Below are positions 1 through 12,907 of a stretch of 64,000 nt of DNA, piece by piece; within the stretch, counting starts at the first letter, position 1; each line of letters begins with the position of its first letter. The stretch is from positions 74,944,687 through 75,008,686 of the forward strand of contig OZ038382.1 of assembly GCA_964036045.1 (NCBI GenBank), read 5' to 3'. This stretch comes from Eutreptiella sp. 'Long Island Sound 2002' (lineage: Eukaryota; Euglenozoa; Euglenophyceae; Eutreptiales; Eutreptiaceae). The position numbers and the translations under genes were made by a program. Below the pieces are notes generated by a model. The model was not told the DNA's origin, did no database searches, and saw only the letters and a program-made list of their open reading frames with translations.

Positions 1-89
1 TACCGGCACAGTTTGGAGATGTGCAAAGTGGTCAACATCTCAGGCGGTGGCACGGCCCAACGAGGGAATAGAGAAGCTCAGGGATTTCG

Positions 90-560
90 CGAATGCGTGT
101 GATGGTAGAGCACAATGGACCGCATACGGAATGGCGGTGCTATCGTTCACCAGCCTGCTGCGGGTGGGCGAGGTAGCCCCCATCAGGTGAGGAGGGTTCA
201 ACAGCCGGGGACTAGGGTTCCACACCGTCAAGTGTGACCCAAACTTGGTCAACCGGAAGATGGGGAGCTACGGCAGGTCGTGGTTGCGATGGTTGGACCT
301 TGAGGTGTCCACGTCGCGGTCCCCATGGCGCACTTCTGCCCTCAAGGGTCCGCCTACCTCCAAATGGTCATGGCATCCGCCCTCAACGGCTACGCGAGTG
401 CCCACGCGTGATGGCACCCGTGGAGCTTGGGTGGGTCGGCGGCCTTACGTTTGTTGGGGTTACCGGTCCGATGGCTCGCCTGGTGGGGTCGCTCTATGTC
501 TGAGTTGGTGGCGGCCCACTACGGCGACGTCCCGGACGACTTCGTCTCAAGGAGGGAGTC
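90..560 (+). pseudogene. decayed tyrosine recombinase (phage-integrase fold) fragment
   Basis: Frame-shifted remnants of a tyrosine recombinase catalytic domain. About 100-189 reads LSFTSLLRVGEVAP, the typical box I helix with its conserved arginine in the LLRVGE pattern; the next codon is a stop. A second frame picks up at about 235-300. Near 366 is HGIRP, which fits the HxxR motif. From about 440 another frame reads LLGLPVRWLAWWGRSMSE followed by VAAHYGD, the usual spacing from the box II tryptophan/histidine position to the nucleophile tyrosine. Three frames are needed, so the copy is dead. Such enzymes occur in Crypton, DIRS-like and viral-type elements; the fragment is too short to choose. 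It is cut by the window start, and no termini are visible. Confidence 0.6.
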
Positions 561-599
561 AGACATTTTCATATCAGAAGAGAATAGGGGTGGGATGTA

Positions 600-1224
600 C
601 AAGTATGTGGAACAAGACCATACTCCAAAAATTGCTTGCTGTGATGCAGAAGCAAGAACACAATTTGTAAGTGTGTTGTGAAGTTGTCTGGACAGGGTAT
701 GTATGGGGGAAATATATCAAGAGCGTTATGTAGAACACGTCTTTGTCAAAAAAACACCGAAACAACCCCCCAAGACGCATTTGTACAAAGAAGCGTTATG
801 CAGAATGCTTTTTGTGGAAAAAGGGATATGCAATACTATTTTTAATGTGTGTGAACACAAAGAAAATGAACTGCCTACCTCGGACAACGACTAGACATTG
901 ATGTGCATCATGTTGTGCAAGAGGAACGGAGAAGGAGTGAAATTACGTTTCTTGTGGACAATATGAATGTAGTAACAAAAGAATCCGCCTCTAGGATATT
1001 GAAAGTGTGCGGAAAAAAAAAGCTGATATAAAACCAATCTTTTACCCCAAATTCTGATACAATGCGAACTATGTCCAGGGGGTTTTCTGGTCACCCAGGC
1101 GGTATGCGAAAAGGGCTGCCGAAGAAAAGCCACCTTGTGTACAACGAATATTCGGCATCCCTCTTACCGCGGACCAAGTATCACCGGTGACACAAGTTAC
1201 TACGAACGGGTGTAACCGACTTAC
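600..1224. other. AT-rich spacer, no gene seen
   Basis: Stretch between the two decayed mobile-element genes. It contains short A-rich and T-rich runs and only small open frames without recognisable motifs. Confidence 0.5.
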
Positions 1225-2170
1225 TTGAAGACGGCGACTCCGCTTGGAGTGCGGCGTAGGTTTTCGGCGGGGCCGTGTGGGGGGAATAAGCAAGCGTCCC
1301 CCACACTGGCGGGCGATGCCTTGGGCTACAGTGGTGCATTGCCCGTAACCCGCGTGCCACCGGTATGCAACTATACGTCCTTGTGGACGGCACCGGGGGT
1401 TACATGGTGGACGTGTACCTCTACACCGGGCGTTGGGGCAAGGTGCGGCGGCGGCATTTGTGTGTGGGGAAGTTCGATGCCAAGCGCATCGTCAGCCCGC
1501 GGACAAGACTCACACCACCGTCCGCTGCGTTTGTGTCCGCTAGCTTCTTCGGGGGCCATGCCATGGCACAAGAACTCGTGCGTTGTGATCATCCTTGCTT
1601 CAGGCTCATCAAGGTGCCCGCTTCGAGCAAGCAAAGTGCCTCACGCAAGAGGGGAATTCTGTCCGGACAATTGTGGACGGCAGCTATGAGGTGCGCGTCT
1701 ACAAGAATCCAAAGGTGGACCACAAGCCCCCTAAAATCATTTTCTTTGTGACCAATGGTTGGAATGGGGACGATGCGCCACCCAAGGACCGGAGGGGGAA
1801 CAACCTCATTGCCTTGTTGCCCAAGTACCGGGAGGTCTCCCATGCCGTTGACGGGGCACACCAAATGGCGCCACAAATGCATCAAGTGGGGCGCCAAATG
1901 ACACGGGCCCACACCGTCTGCCTTCATGTTGCGTTACGTGGCCGGGAATGCCTTTTGCCGCATGCAAGGCTTTGGGATTTGTGAATCAGAAGACCACCAT
2001 GTGGGAGTTCCAATGAGACATCCTCAAGCGGCGGCAGTTCGGGGAACCCGAGGTCGATGTGCCGTGGCCTCGCCAGGACGGCGAGATTCACGCGCTCATG
2101 CTCCTTCCCCACCGCTGGAGCTGCACACACTGCGGTGGCGGACACATTCGGCCCATCTCAGGACCTAGAT
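1225..2170 (+). pseudogene. decayed piggyBac-like transposase
   Basis: Several frames together resemble a DDE_Tnp_1_7 (piggyBac) transposase. Around 1365-1430 the reading LYVLVDGTGGYMVDVYLYTG matches the conserved block in which an aspartate precedes a G-Y segment and a strand ending Y-x-G. Around 1668-1740 DGSYEVRVYKNPK fits the later strand pair. Around 1819-1875 LPKYREVSHAVDGAHQM matches the block with the third catalytic aspartate (VD..xQM). About 2090-2165 reads W-S-C-T-H-C-G-G-G-H, which fits the cysteine-rich C-terminal finger of this family. At least two frame changes and stops separate the pieces. The first catalytic aspartate was not found. No TTAA-flanked termini were identified. 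The assignment rests on motif reading by eye. Confidence 0.6.
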
Positions 2171-5100
2171 GCTCAAAAGTTTCATCTACTTATTGTGCTC
2201 CTATTCAGTAGCTACTTCTGAATTAGGTTGCTTGGCCAAGCCGGCCAAGCCATATCCCGTGTGTGGCCCTACCTACATGCGCCAGATTCCCCACTAAGTC
2301 CATTTCACCGAAAAGAGTGCACATCAAGTGCTTATTTCATACTACTTAGGCAGAATGCTGTCCATTTGCATCTACATTCGTTTATACACAATTGAAGTTT
2401 TGTGTTTCAGCCAGAACTATCTTTTTGCAGCCCCTCTGTGCTACACATGTTTTGATTTGGAAGGAGAAGGCATCCTAACTTTGATCCTGCTGTTCTGGTG
2501 CCATTCCTGCTTGACAATTTTGACTATTTTGAAAAGCAGTGAGAGTTTGTTCAACCAAAAGCATTGGGGAAATCAGCAAGGATTTCAACATCACTAATTG
2601 GCAAACCAGAATATCTTTGTAAAGTAGCAAGCCGGTGGTAGGTGGTGTTACAATGTTCACATTCTTTTACGACATGCTTCAATAAAGGCGATCATAACGG
2701 CCCGCTGCATGACATTTCTACCTTTTTACATTCTTGGCACAAATGTGTGGAACTTGTTAGATGTCTCCAACCCAATGCTCACGTGAAATTAAACGCTAGA
2801 TTCCAGATTGACTTCAACTTTTGCACCAACCCTTGCATTACATTTCTAGCTTCAGACAATCTTGCAATTAGCGCCATCAACGTTTCAACGGTTTTCAAAC
2901 ATAGGGAGAGGAACACCGGCACGCATTGTGACCGAAATACCGAATGGTACAGATGCCACCATTTCAAAGAGATATACTCCATATCCATACCCACATCCAG
3001 TTGAATCGTGTGCAAACATGGAACAAAGAAAACTAGCAATTACAAAATCGAATCGCAACACATGGTTAGTTGTAAACAATGGGTAGGGGCTCATGATCAT
3101 GAGTGTGACAAGATCATGAATAACAATATCAAGTGGTGAGATCAAATGCATACGAATGGAGTAGGCATCGGTGTCAAGGCTAGTGCAATCATTTCTGTTC
3201 CCACATGGCACCAATGTTCAAAGAGATGTGATCTATTTGGAAAGTGTAGTGAAGCGGTACCCAGGACCTCATTACCCTCAGGTATAAGGTCGGATCATCA
3301 CCCCTCCCGTGAAACCAAGTGCTTTGTGGAGTCGCGGCATAACTAGCAGCCTGCGGGCGCAACCAACTATTCCCAGGTGCGGAATCAATCATGAATCCAA
3401 ATCCTCATCGATTCCTGTATTTAAATCCGTGCATCTCGCATTCCTCTGCGAGATGATCGTCTTTTACTATTGCTTGTCGCTGTCGCCGTGATCCCGCCGC
3501 CACGATCATTTGACAGTTCCGAGGACTTGATGTATCAGATTATGGCTCATTAAGACGCAAAATCGGATACACTATTTCAAGGCGGTCATTTTGGTGCGCC
3601 AAGCCCCGAGATCTGTGAAGGTTGGGATTTTTACCTCCGTCCGGATCTCGACGTTGCCATTGCTCGCGAATCGCACTGAGTTGAGTGGACTTCAAGATCT
3701 CTATCATATCACCCTTGATGTCCTCTTTACGATTGTGCTTGCGTTTGTGGGAATTGGGAATGATTTAAGGGAGGTAGGGCAATATAAGTGAATTTGGTTT
3801 GCTGAATGAGGGGCAGTTGGTACCAAGCGTCAACCGAAGGGTGCCAATGCGTGCAATGGGCACCCCAAGCGACACATGACGATATTTTCAATAGAAAACA
3901 TTGGCGCCATTTTGGTTGGGCAATCTCCATGGCCCAAATATGCCCATATAACCATACATAGCCACTATATGTGCCATATTGGACAAGTATGCACTCCAAT
4001 AAGCCATATTTCGTCCATATGTGCATATACTCGGTCTCTTGAGCACTCGTAGGCTTCTGGAACGCATGGTCGCCACAATTGGGTGCATATTATGCCATCC
4101 ATGTTGACTCCAAAGCCTTCGGCCCGCGATACATATTTTTGCCATAATTATGTATTTTGCCAATATCACAATTCGGGCATCTTCACATATATTGTGATGT
4201 TCGCTTGTGGTGTGTTGGTTTTGGAATCGAAGCAAGGACCAGTATGTGACCCATGGGTACTTCCCTTTTTGCACCATTGGCCGTCCAAACTCTATGAGTT
4301 TGGACATCCTACCGCAGTAGGGGATGACTACATGAATTTTTCCATTTCGTGTGCTCACTTGAAAAATTCATTCCCAGGAGCCGCGACGTCCAATGGATCC
4401 AAAACCAAGATATGTATAGCATATTGGTCCCTACTTAGCCGCCTCACGAATTTTTCTCCGCCTTCGGCGACGCGATGTTTGCCCTCAATTTGAGATTCGG
4501 CGAAAATCACCTGCCCCCGTATTTGGGCCCATAATTGCCCATATATGGGGAGTTGGAGCCGGCCAAGGTAGATATGGGAAGTGGAGGACATATATGCATA
4601 TGTGTTAGAAGCGCAAGGTGGGGTTTGCAATAGGTCCCTAGTTATACTATTGGGGATACCCAAGGTTTGGGGACATTTTTGTGTGTTTTTGCATGCAAGT
4701 GCAGTTGTGAGGTGGGATATGCGCGGCGTCTGACATGCCTATGCACATTGTGAGCTTTGGGCCCACCCATGACGGCAAGTAGGTCATGGGCAACACCGGG
4801 CTGCGATGAGACGGACTTAGGGCCGGAGACTGTGCCATCCGTAACCATGGGACTAGTGCGAACCTTGGTCGGACAACCCCGTACGTTTGATACCCAACTG
4901 TGATGAGGCGGCCCCATCCCCCTATACCCACACTCACAAACAAACATGTACACCATGGTACATGTCCGAAGCAGTTTGTTTCGCGCCCTCCGCGTCTTGT
5001 GTCACCGGCTCTCAACATGTCCCTACGGCCAACCCTAGATGGCTTCATACGTCGTGCGCGTCGCACGTTGTGCGTGTTGTAGAACGTTTTATTTACTTTG

Positions 5101-5884
5101 CTCCAGACAGGAAGGACATTTTTCGTGTCTCCGGCTACAAATGGCGGCTTTGTAGACAAAGGAGTATAGAGAATCCTCCTTGTATTTACTCAAGCCAGCC
5201 GTAACGACTGCCAGCTTGCAAAAGGAACAAACCAACCGGGCTAGCCTTGTAGGGCGTAAAGCAGTATTCCACTGGGTTAACCCATTGTTCCGAGTGGTTT
5301 TGTGTAGCTCACTTGAAGAAGTCAAAGATGTCCATCAGTCTCCACGGGTAATAAAATGGTCCCAGAACCCAAAGAATTCGGTGTGGCTTGGGTCTTCTAA
5401 AACACCATATCCGTGGTGTCACTTGAATACTCCGTCCCATTTGAAGAAGAGGGTGAAATAGACCCCACTTAGTGCGACGGGACTCTAACTGTCAACCGCC
5501 TACAAAGAAAAGAGTGTGGGAGTTTTCCATACAGCGCCGGCAGGAAGAGTGATCCTCACCTCAAATTGTGGGTGAGAGCACCGTGCCGCCCCCAAGGCCA
5601 AGTATCGGAGGCTCCCCCTACGTCTGCTTGCCCTCCCTCTAACGATACCATCACCCTAAACCCAATCCTTACGTTTGCAGTGAACTGGTTCGGCCATGTT
5701 GGCCATGTCGACTATGCCGAGCAAGATCCCGCAAATTTGATTCATGGTTGCTTTTTCCACGGCATTGCTCTCCATTTTGGACTCCAACAATAACGCTAGG
5801 CCTTTGACCATGTGTGAGCCGATGATCATAGCTTGAGGGGTTAGTAGTGAAAACCTCGTGATCGACGAACAATAACTCTAACCT
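2171..5884. other. low-copy AT-rich region without recognisable genes
   Basis: No open frame here shows a family motif, splice structure or codon pattern I can defend. The longest (minus strand about 4647-5159, 170 codons; minus strand about 3888-4358) look like chance frames; the latter lies in low-complexity CATAT-rich sequence at 3940-4030. A minus-strand frame at 2779-3039 is hydrophobic and could be a coding relic, but I do not recognise it. Confidence 0.4.
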
Positions 5885-8800
5885 AGTTTGGGGTTAGAGC
5901 TGGGGCTACGGTCCGGGTCGGGGTTACGGCTTGGGTCACCGAGCTGGTGGAACCAATCTCGGTTTTACAAGCCTCTTTAGTGTATAGGGTGGACCTAACA
6001 GGTTTGGCAAGCAAGCAAGCAAGCAAGAAGCAAGCAAGAAGCAAGCACACACACACGAAATGTCCAAAGTTACATTTTTTTTGTGGTTCCTCGGATTCGC
6101 ACAAATATTTGGTGGAGGTTGCCTATGGGTGTGAGGGACAACCACACAAACTATGAGTCAAAAACGGAACCGTGGCGGCCGGGAACGGGATTCGCAAGTG
6201 CTAGACCTCCAATTCAAAATGTGCATTTTTTGGCCCAAATCAGCCCTTGTTAATTAGCCCAAACCTGCCCTACAATGTGCCGAAAGCAGCCAAACGAAGG
6301 GAATTAGTGGCTACGTGGCTACATAGACTGCCCCGTCCTGAAGGGCCCTCTAGGGCCCTCTAGCTCCACAATAGGTCCACGAACCGCCCCGAAAAGGCCC
6401 CCAAAAACCCCAGAATTTTCTGTACCTTGACCGCCGACAGCCCCAAACCAGAAGTAATCCATATCTTGGGGCCGAACTGGTGCGGGAAGGAACATAGTCT
6501 AGGACACTTCAACGACAATTGAAATAAGTATATGGGAATATATATACAGGAATATGGATGAAACCGGCTCAAAATGGGGTCAAGATCAAATGTATTCATC
6601 CGTTTGGGCGCCAGAACAGCACTAGGATCAATTGATCCGGTTTCGAGCCACTGGTGGTCCCAACTTGGCCCATTTCCAAGGCCCTTGAGAGGGACCAAAA
6701 TTACTCAACATGGGCTCAAAATGGGACCATTCAACTTGTTTGTACAAATAGTCCAAATAGTCCAAAAACATCTTTGGAGAAAAACATTTTTGATCCATTT
6801 TTGAGTGATTTTTGGTTGCAAAACAACCCATTTTCAAGGCAGTTTGTTACTCTATAGTGGCCAAAATGCCTTTCAAGGGCCTCAACCAGGGCTCATTTCA
6901 CTTGGTTAGGCACCCCAAATGGTCTAGGATCATTTTTCAAAAACCACATTTTTGATCTAGTTTTGACCCATTTTTTGGTCGCAAAATTACCCATTTTCAA
7001 GGCGTCTTGAGATTTCGGAGGGGCCATAATGCTTTGCAAGGGGCTCATTAAGGGGTCCTTTCACTTGTTTAGGCACCCCAAACAATCTAGGATCTTTGTT
7101 GGAAAAACACACTTCTGACCCTTTTTTTACCCATTGTCTGTCCCAAAGCAGCCCATTTTCAAAGCATTTTGTGATTTTAGGAGGGCCAAAACGGGCCACC
7201 AGTTCAAAATGTACCAAAGACACTTGTTTTGGCATTCAATGTGGTCCAGGATCATTTTTGAAACACGTCATCTTATTTGCACACGGTGGTCCTTGCTGAC
7301 CCATTTTGGCATCCACCTCTTTGGGCTCCCTGTTGCAGTTTGCCGCAGCCCAATGCGCCTAAGTACGGGGTTGTAGGCGTCGGTTAAGGCGATTTTGAGG
7401 GATGCAAACCACCAAAAGTGGGTGGTCACGGGTGGATTGGGTGCAATCAAAATCGCCCTTTGAGCCCCATCGCCCAACATATGGTCTGTTCACCGAGTGG
7501 CAGGAAGTGGTCTTCGTTTTATAACCCTCTTTAGTATCTACGGTGGTCCTAACAGGTTTGGCAAGCAAGTAGCAAGCCGCAAGCAGCAAGCAACAACCAA
7601 GAAGCAAGCAGCAAGCACACGCGAAATGGGGGAAAGTCCGAGCTGCGTCACGGTGTTTTAGATCGGGGCAAAATTTGGGTGGATGCTACCTATGGGTGTG
7701 AAGGACACAAAGTATGAGCCAAAACCTCAACTGTGGCGGCCGGGAACGGGCATCGCAAGTGCCGGACCTCCATTTCAAAATATGCAATTTAGTGTCAAAA
7801 TCAGCCTTTTTTTTGGCCCAAAGCTGCCCTAGACCCTGCTATAAACGGCCAAATGAAAGGAAATAGTAGCTACTCTACATACGCAGCTCAACTTCCCCAT
7901 GCCAAAGGGCCCTCCAGGACCCTCTGACTCCACAATATGTCCCGAACCGCCCCCAAAAGGCCTCCCCCAAAAGCACCAAAATTTGTGCACCTTTGCCACC
8001 GACAGCCCCAAACCAAATACGGGATCGAACATTGGGACCGAGCTGGTGGGGGAAGGAACACGGTCTAGGAGACTTCAACAACAAATGAGGTACACACCAG
8101 AAAGTGGACAAGAGCGGCTCAAAAGGGGCTCAAAATGAGCTGCATTCATCCGTTTGGGCACCACAACTGGACTCGGATCATGTTTGAAAAACCATCGTTT
8201 TCACCCGTTTTTGAGCCTTTGTAGACCCAATTTGGTGCATGTTCAAGGTCCTTTCGGCCTTGAGTGGGGCCAAACTTGCTCAACATGGGCTCAAAATGGG
8301 CTCAAAATGGGCTCCTTCAAATTTTTGGCGCACCCCCAATAAGCCAAAGGTATTTTTGGAAAAACACATCATTTTTGACGTATTTTTCATCCCAAAACAG
8401 CCTATTTTCAAAGCATGTTGTGATTCTCGGAGTGGTCGAAATGGCTTGCAATGGGCTCAAAAGGTTTCATTTCACTTGTTTGTGCACCCCAAATGGTCTG
8501 GGATCATTTTTGCAAAAACACATTTTTGACCCATTTTTGACCCCTTTTTTGTCCCAAAACAGCCCATGTTCAAGGCATTTTGGGACTCCAGGAGGGCCTT
8601 TTGCACTCGGCAGACCTTTTGGACCCATTTGGGCACCCACCTCTTTGGGCTACCTCTTGTAGCTTGCCGCAGACCACTAGGCCCAGGTACGGAGGTCTAG
8701 CCGTCGGTGAGGGCAATTTTGAGGGGTGGAAACCACCACAAGTGGGTGGTTGCGGGTGGATTAGGTCGAAATCACGTTTTGAGCCACGTAGCCAAAGATA

Positions 8801-11800
8801 TGGTCTTTTTTTGGTTTTGGGCCGTCGGAGGCCAATGTGCACAACTTCTGGTGCTTTTGGGGCCCTTTTTGGGGCTTTTTGGGGGCGGTTTGTGGACGTA
8901 TTATGGAGTTAGAGGGCCCTAGAGGGCTCTTCGCCACGGGAAGTCTAGCTGCATGTGTAGAGTAGCCACTCTTTTCCTTCATTTGGCCGTTTTCAGCAGG
9001 TTCTAGGGCGGTTTTGGGCAAAAATAAAGGCTGATTTTGGCCCTAACTTGCAGATTTCGAAATGGATGTCCGGCACTTGCGACGCCCGTTCCCGGCCGGC
9101 ACCGTGGATTTTGTGGCTCATACTTTGTGTGGTTGTCCCTCACACCGATAGGTAGCATCCACCAAAATCTTGACTGAATTCCCAGCACCACGCCAGAGCT
9201 GTGATTTTCCCACAGTTCGGCGTGCTTGCTGCTTGCTGCTTGCTTGCCAAACGTGTTAGGTCAACCCTAGACACTAAAGAGGGTTATAGAACCAAGACTG
9301 GTTCGACTAGCTCGGTGAACAAACCATATCTTGGGACGAAGCTCGTGGGGGAAGGACTATTGTCTAGCAGGCTTCAACGACAAATGCGGTACCCACTTGA
9401 ATGTGGATGAGAGTGACTCAAAAGAGGCTGAAAATGAGCGGTATTCATCTGTTTGGGCACCACAACTTGACTACAATCATTTTTGGAAAACCATGCTTTT
9501 GGGCCCTTTTTTGAGCCATTTGTGGTCCCAATTTGGCCCATTTTCAAGGCCATTTCGGCCGTGAGAGGGGCCAAACTTGCTCAACATGGGCTCACAATGG
9601 GCCCATTCCACTTGTTTGTGCACCCCAAATAGTCCAACCATCTTTGGAAAAACACATTTTTGCCCCAGTTTTGACCGATTTTTGGTCTCAAAACAACCAA
9701 TTTTCAAGGCATTTTGTCCCATTTTTGACCGACTTTTGGTCTCAAAACAACCAATTTCCAAGGCATTTTGTGGCTTTGCGGGGGCCAAAATGCTTGGCAA
9801 GGGGCTCAAAAAGGGCTCATTTCACTTCTTTAGGCACCCCAAACGATCTAGGATCTTTGTTGGAAAAACACATTTTGACCCTTTTTTGACCCATTTTCTA
9901 TCCCAAAACAGCCCATTTTCAAGGCATTTTGGGACTTTAGGAGGGCCAAAACAGGCCACCACGAGTTCAAACCGGAGCACGAGGACTTGTTTTGGCATTC
10001 CATGTGGTCCACGATCATTTTTGAAACAAGTCATCTTTTTGCACAGGATCACCCTTGCTGACCCATTTTGGCACCCACCTCTTTGGGCTACCTCTTGCAG
10101 CTTGCCGCGGACCACTGGGCCTAAGTACGGGGGTGTAGGCGTCGGTTAGAAGTACCTTTGAGGGGTGCAAACCACCAAAAGTGGATGGTTGCGTGTGGAA
10201 TGGGGGCAATCGAAATTGTGCTTCGAGCCCTGTAGCCCAAGATATGGTTTGTTCATTGAGCTGGTGGGACTAGTCTTGGTTTTGTAACCCTCTTTAGTGT
10301 TTAGAGTAGACGTGACAGGTTTTACCAGCAAGTAGCAAGCAGCAAGCACGCACGAAATGGGCAAAAATCACAGCTCCGTCGCGGTGCTTCGGATTCGGCC
10401 AAATATTAGGTGGATGCTACCTATGGGTGTGAGGGACACGACGGCGGCCAGGAACGGGCGTCGCAAGTGCCGGACCTCCATTTCGAAATCTCAAATTTAG
10501 GGCCAAAATCACCCTTGTTTTGCCCAAAACTGGCCTAGACCTGCCGAAAACGGCCAAATTAAGGAAAATAGTGGCTACTCTACACATGCAGCTGGACTTT
10601 CCCGGGCCAAAGGGCCCTCTATTGCCCTCTAACTGCACAGTATGTCTGTGAACCGCCCCCAAAAGGCCCCCGAAAGCACCAGAATTTGTGCATCTTGACC
10701 GCTGATAGCCCCAAACCAAAACCAGGATTGAATATTGGGACCGAGCTGGTGGGGGAAGGAACATTGTCTAGGTGATTTGAACGACAACTGTGGTATACGG
10801 TGGAAAGTGGATGAGAGTGGATCAAAAGGGGCTCAAAATGAGCGGTATTCATCCGTTTGGGCACCACAACTCGATTAGGATCATGTTTGGACAACCATGG
10901 TTTTGACCCATCTTTGACCCATTTGTGATCCCAAATTGGTGCATTTTCAAGGCCCTTTTGGGCTGGAGAGGGGCCAAACTTGCTCAACATGGGCTCAAAA
11001 TGGGCTCATTCCGCTTATTTGTGCACCCCAAATAGTCCAAAAGTATGTTGCGAAAAACACATTTTTGATCCGTTTATGACTGATTTTTCGTCCCAAAATA
11101 GCACATTTTCAAGGCATTTTGTGACTGCAGAGTGGCCAAAATGGCTTGCAATGGGCTCAAACAGGGCTCGTTTCGCTTGTTTAGGCACCCCAAATGGTCC
11201 AGGATCATCCCTGGAAAAACACACTTTTGACCCATTTTTGACCCATTTTTTGTCCCAAAACAGCCCATTTTCCAGACATTTTGTCACTTTGGAGGGGCCA
11301 TAATGCCTTGCAAGGCGCTGAAAATGGGCTGATTTCACTTGCTTAAGCACCACAAATGGCCTAGTATGATTTTTGGAAAGATACATTTTTGACCCATTTT
11401 TCACCCATTTTTGTCCCAAAACAGCCCTTTTTCAAGGCATTTTGGGGGTTTAGAACGTGCCAAAAACGCTTGTTTTGGCATTTCTTGTGGTCTAGGATCA
11501 TTTTTGAAAACAGCCATTTTTTTTGCTTCCCCTGGACCTTGTTGACCCATTTGGGCACCCACCTCTTTGGGCTACCTCCCGCAGCTTGCTGCAGCCCACT
11601 TGGCCTATGTACGGGGGTCTAGGCGTTGGCCAGAGCAATTTTGAGGGGTGGAAACCACCAAAAGTGGGTGGTTGCGGGTGAATTAGATGCACGAGGAAGT
11701 CTAGCTGCATGTGTAGAGTAGCCACTATTTTCCTTCATTTGGCCATTTTTCAGCAAGTTCTATCGCGGTTTTGGGCAAATTAAGGCTGATTTTGGCCCCA

Positions 11801-12707
11801 ACTTGCAGATTTCGAATTGGAGGTGCGGCACTTGTGACACCCGTTCCCGGCCGCCACCGTTGAGTTTGTGGCTCATAATTTGTGTGGTTGTCCCTCGCAC
11901 CCGTAGGTAGCATCCACCAAAATTTTTTTCGAATCCCAAGTACCACGACGGAGATGTGATTTCCCCCATTTCGCGCGTGCTTGCTACTTGCTTGCTTGCT
12001 GCTTGCTTGCTGCGTGCTTGGCAAACTTGTTAGGTCCACCCTAGACACGAAATAGGGTTATAAAACGAAGACTTGTGCGCGTTTTGAGCTTGTGGTGGCC
12101 CCTTTTGGCCCTCCTAAAATGCAAAAAATGCCTTCAAAATGGGCTGTTTTGGGACAGAAAATGGGTCAAAAATGGGTCAGGAATGTGTGTTTCCAAAAAT
12201 AAGCGTAGACCATTTGGGGTGCCTAAACAACTGAAATGAGCCCTTTTTGAGCCCATTACAAGCCATTTTGGCTCCTCCAAAGTCACAAATGCCTTCAAAA
12301 TGGATTGTTTTGCGACCAAAAATGAGTCAAAAATGGGTCAAAAATGTGGTTTTCCAAAAATGCCGCTCGACGATTTGTGGTGCACAAACAACTGAAATGA
12401 GCCCTTTTTGAGCCCATTGCAAGCCATTTGGCAACTCCGGACTCACAAGATGCCTTGAAAATGGGCCTTTTTGGGACACAAAATCAGTCAAAATGGATAA
12501 ATAACGTGTTGTTTTTTTTCAAAAATAAGCCTAGACACCAAAGTCACAAAATCCCTTGAAAATGGGTTGTTTTGCGACCAAAAATGGGTCAAAAGAGGGT
12601 CAAAAATGTGTTTTTCCACCAAAGATCCTAGACCATTTGGGGTGCCTAAACAAATGCAATACGGCTTTTGTTGAGCCCCTTGCAAGCCATTTTGGCCCCC
12701 GCAAAGT
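5885..12707. repeat. satellite family A, left block
   Basis: Long array of diverged repeats. The basic subrepeat is about 162 bp: the CACCCCAAATGGTC core recurs at 6911 and 7073, and at 11024, 11187 and 11349. Subrepeats are organised into larger modules containing GCAAGCAAGCAGCAAGC-type stretches (about 6004, 7563, 9228, 10330, 11982), a block near TGCATGTGTAGAGTAGCCAC, and a telomere-like GGTTAGGG stretch at the left edge. Modules occur in both orientations. The many open frames are repeat translations (recurring motifs such as FSKHFV or KMGQKC), not genes. Confidence 0.85.
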
Positions 12708-12907
12708 NNNNNNNNNNNNNNNNNNNNNNNNNNNNNNNNNNNNNNNNNNNNNNNNNNNNNNNNNNNNNNNNNNNNNNNNNNNNNNNNNNNNNNNNNNNNN
12801 NNNNNNNNNNNNNNNNNNNNNNNNNNNNNNNNNNNNNNNNNNNNNNNNNNNNNNNNNNNNNNNNNNNNNNNNNNNNNNNNNNNNNNNNNNNNNNNNNNNN
12901 NNNNNNN
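12708..12907. other. assembly gap (200 N)
   Basis: Exactly 200 unresolved bases inside satellite family A. The round number suggests a scaffolding placeholder, so the true length is unknown. The sequence to the right (12908-13035) is an inverted copy of about 9480-9605, so misassembly here is plausible. Confidence 0.99.

Noticed and set aside
6360-11622. Many 60-130-codon frames with similar motifs (for example KMGQKC, FSRHFV)
   Set aside because: They are translations of the satellite subrepeats on both strands, without start context, introns or conservation beyond DNA repetition.
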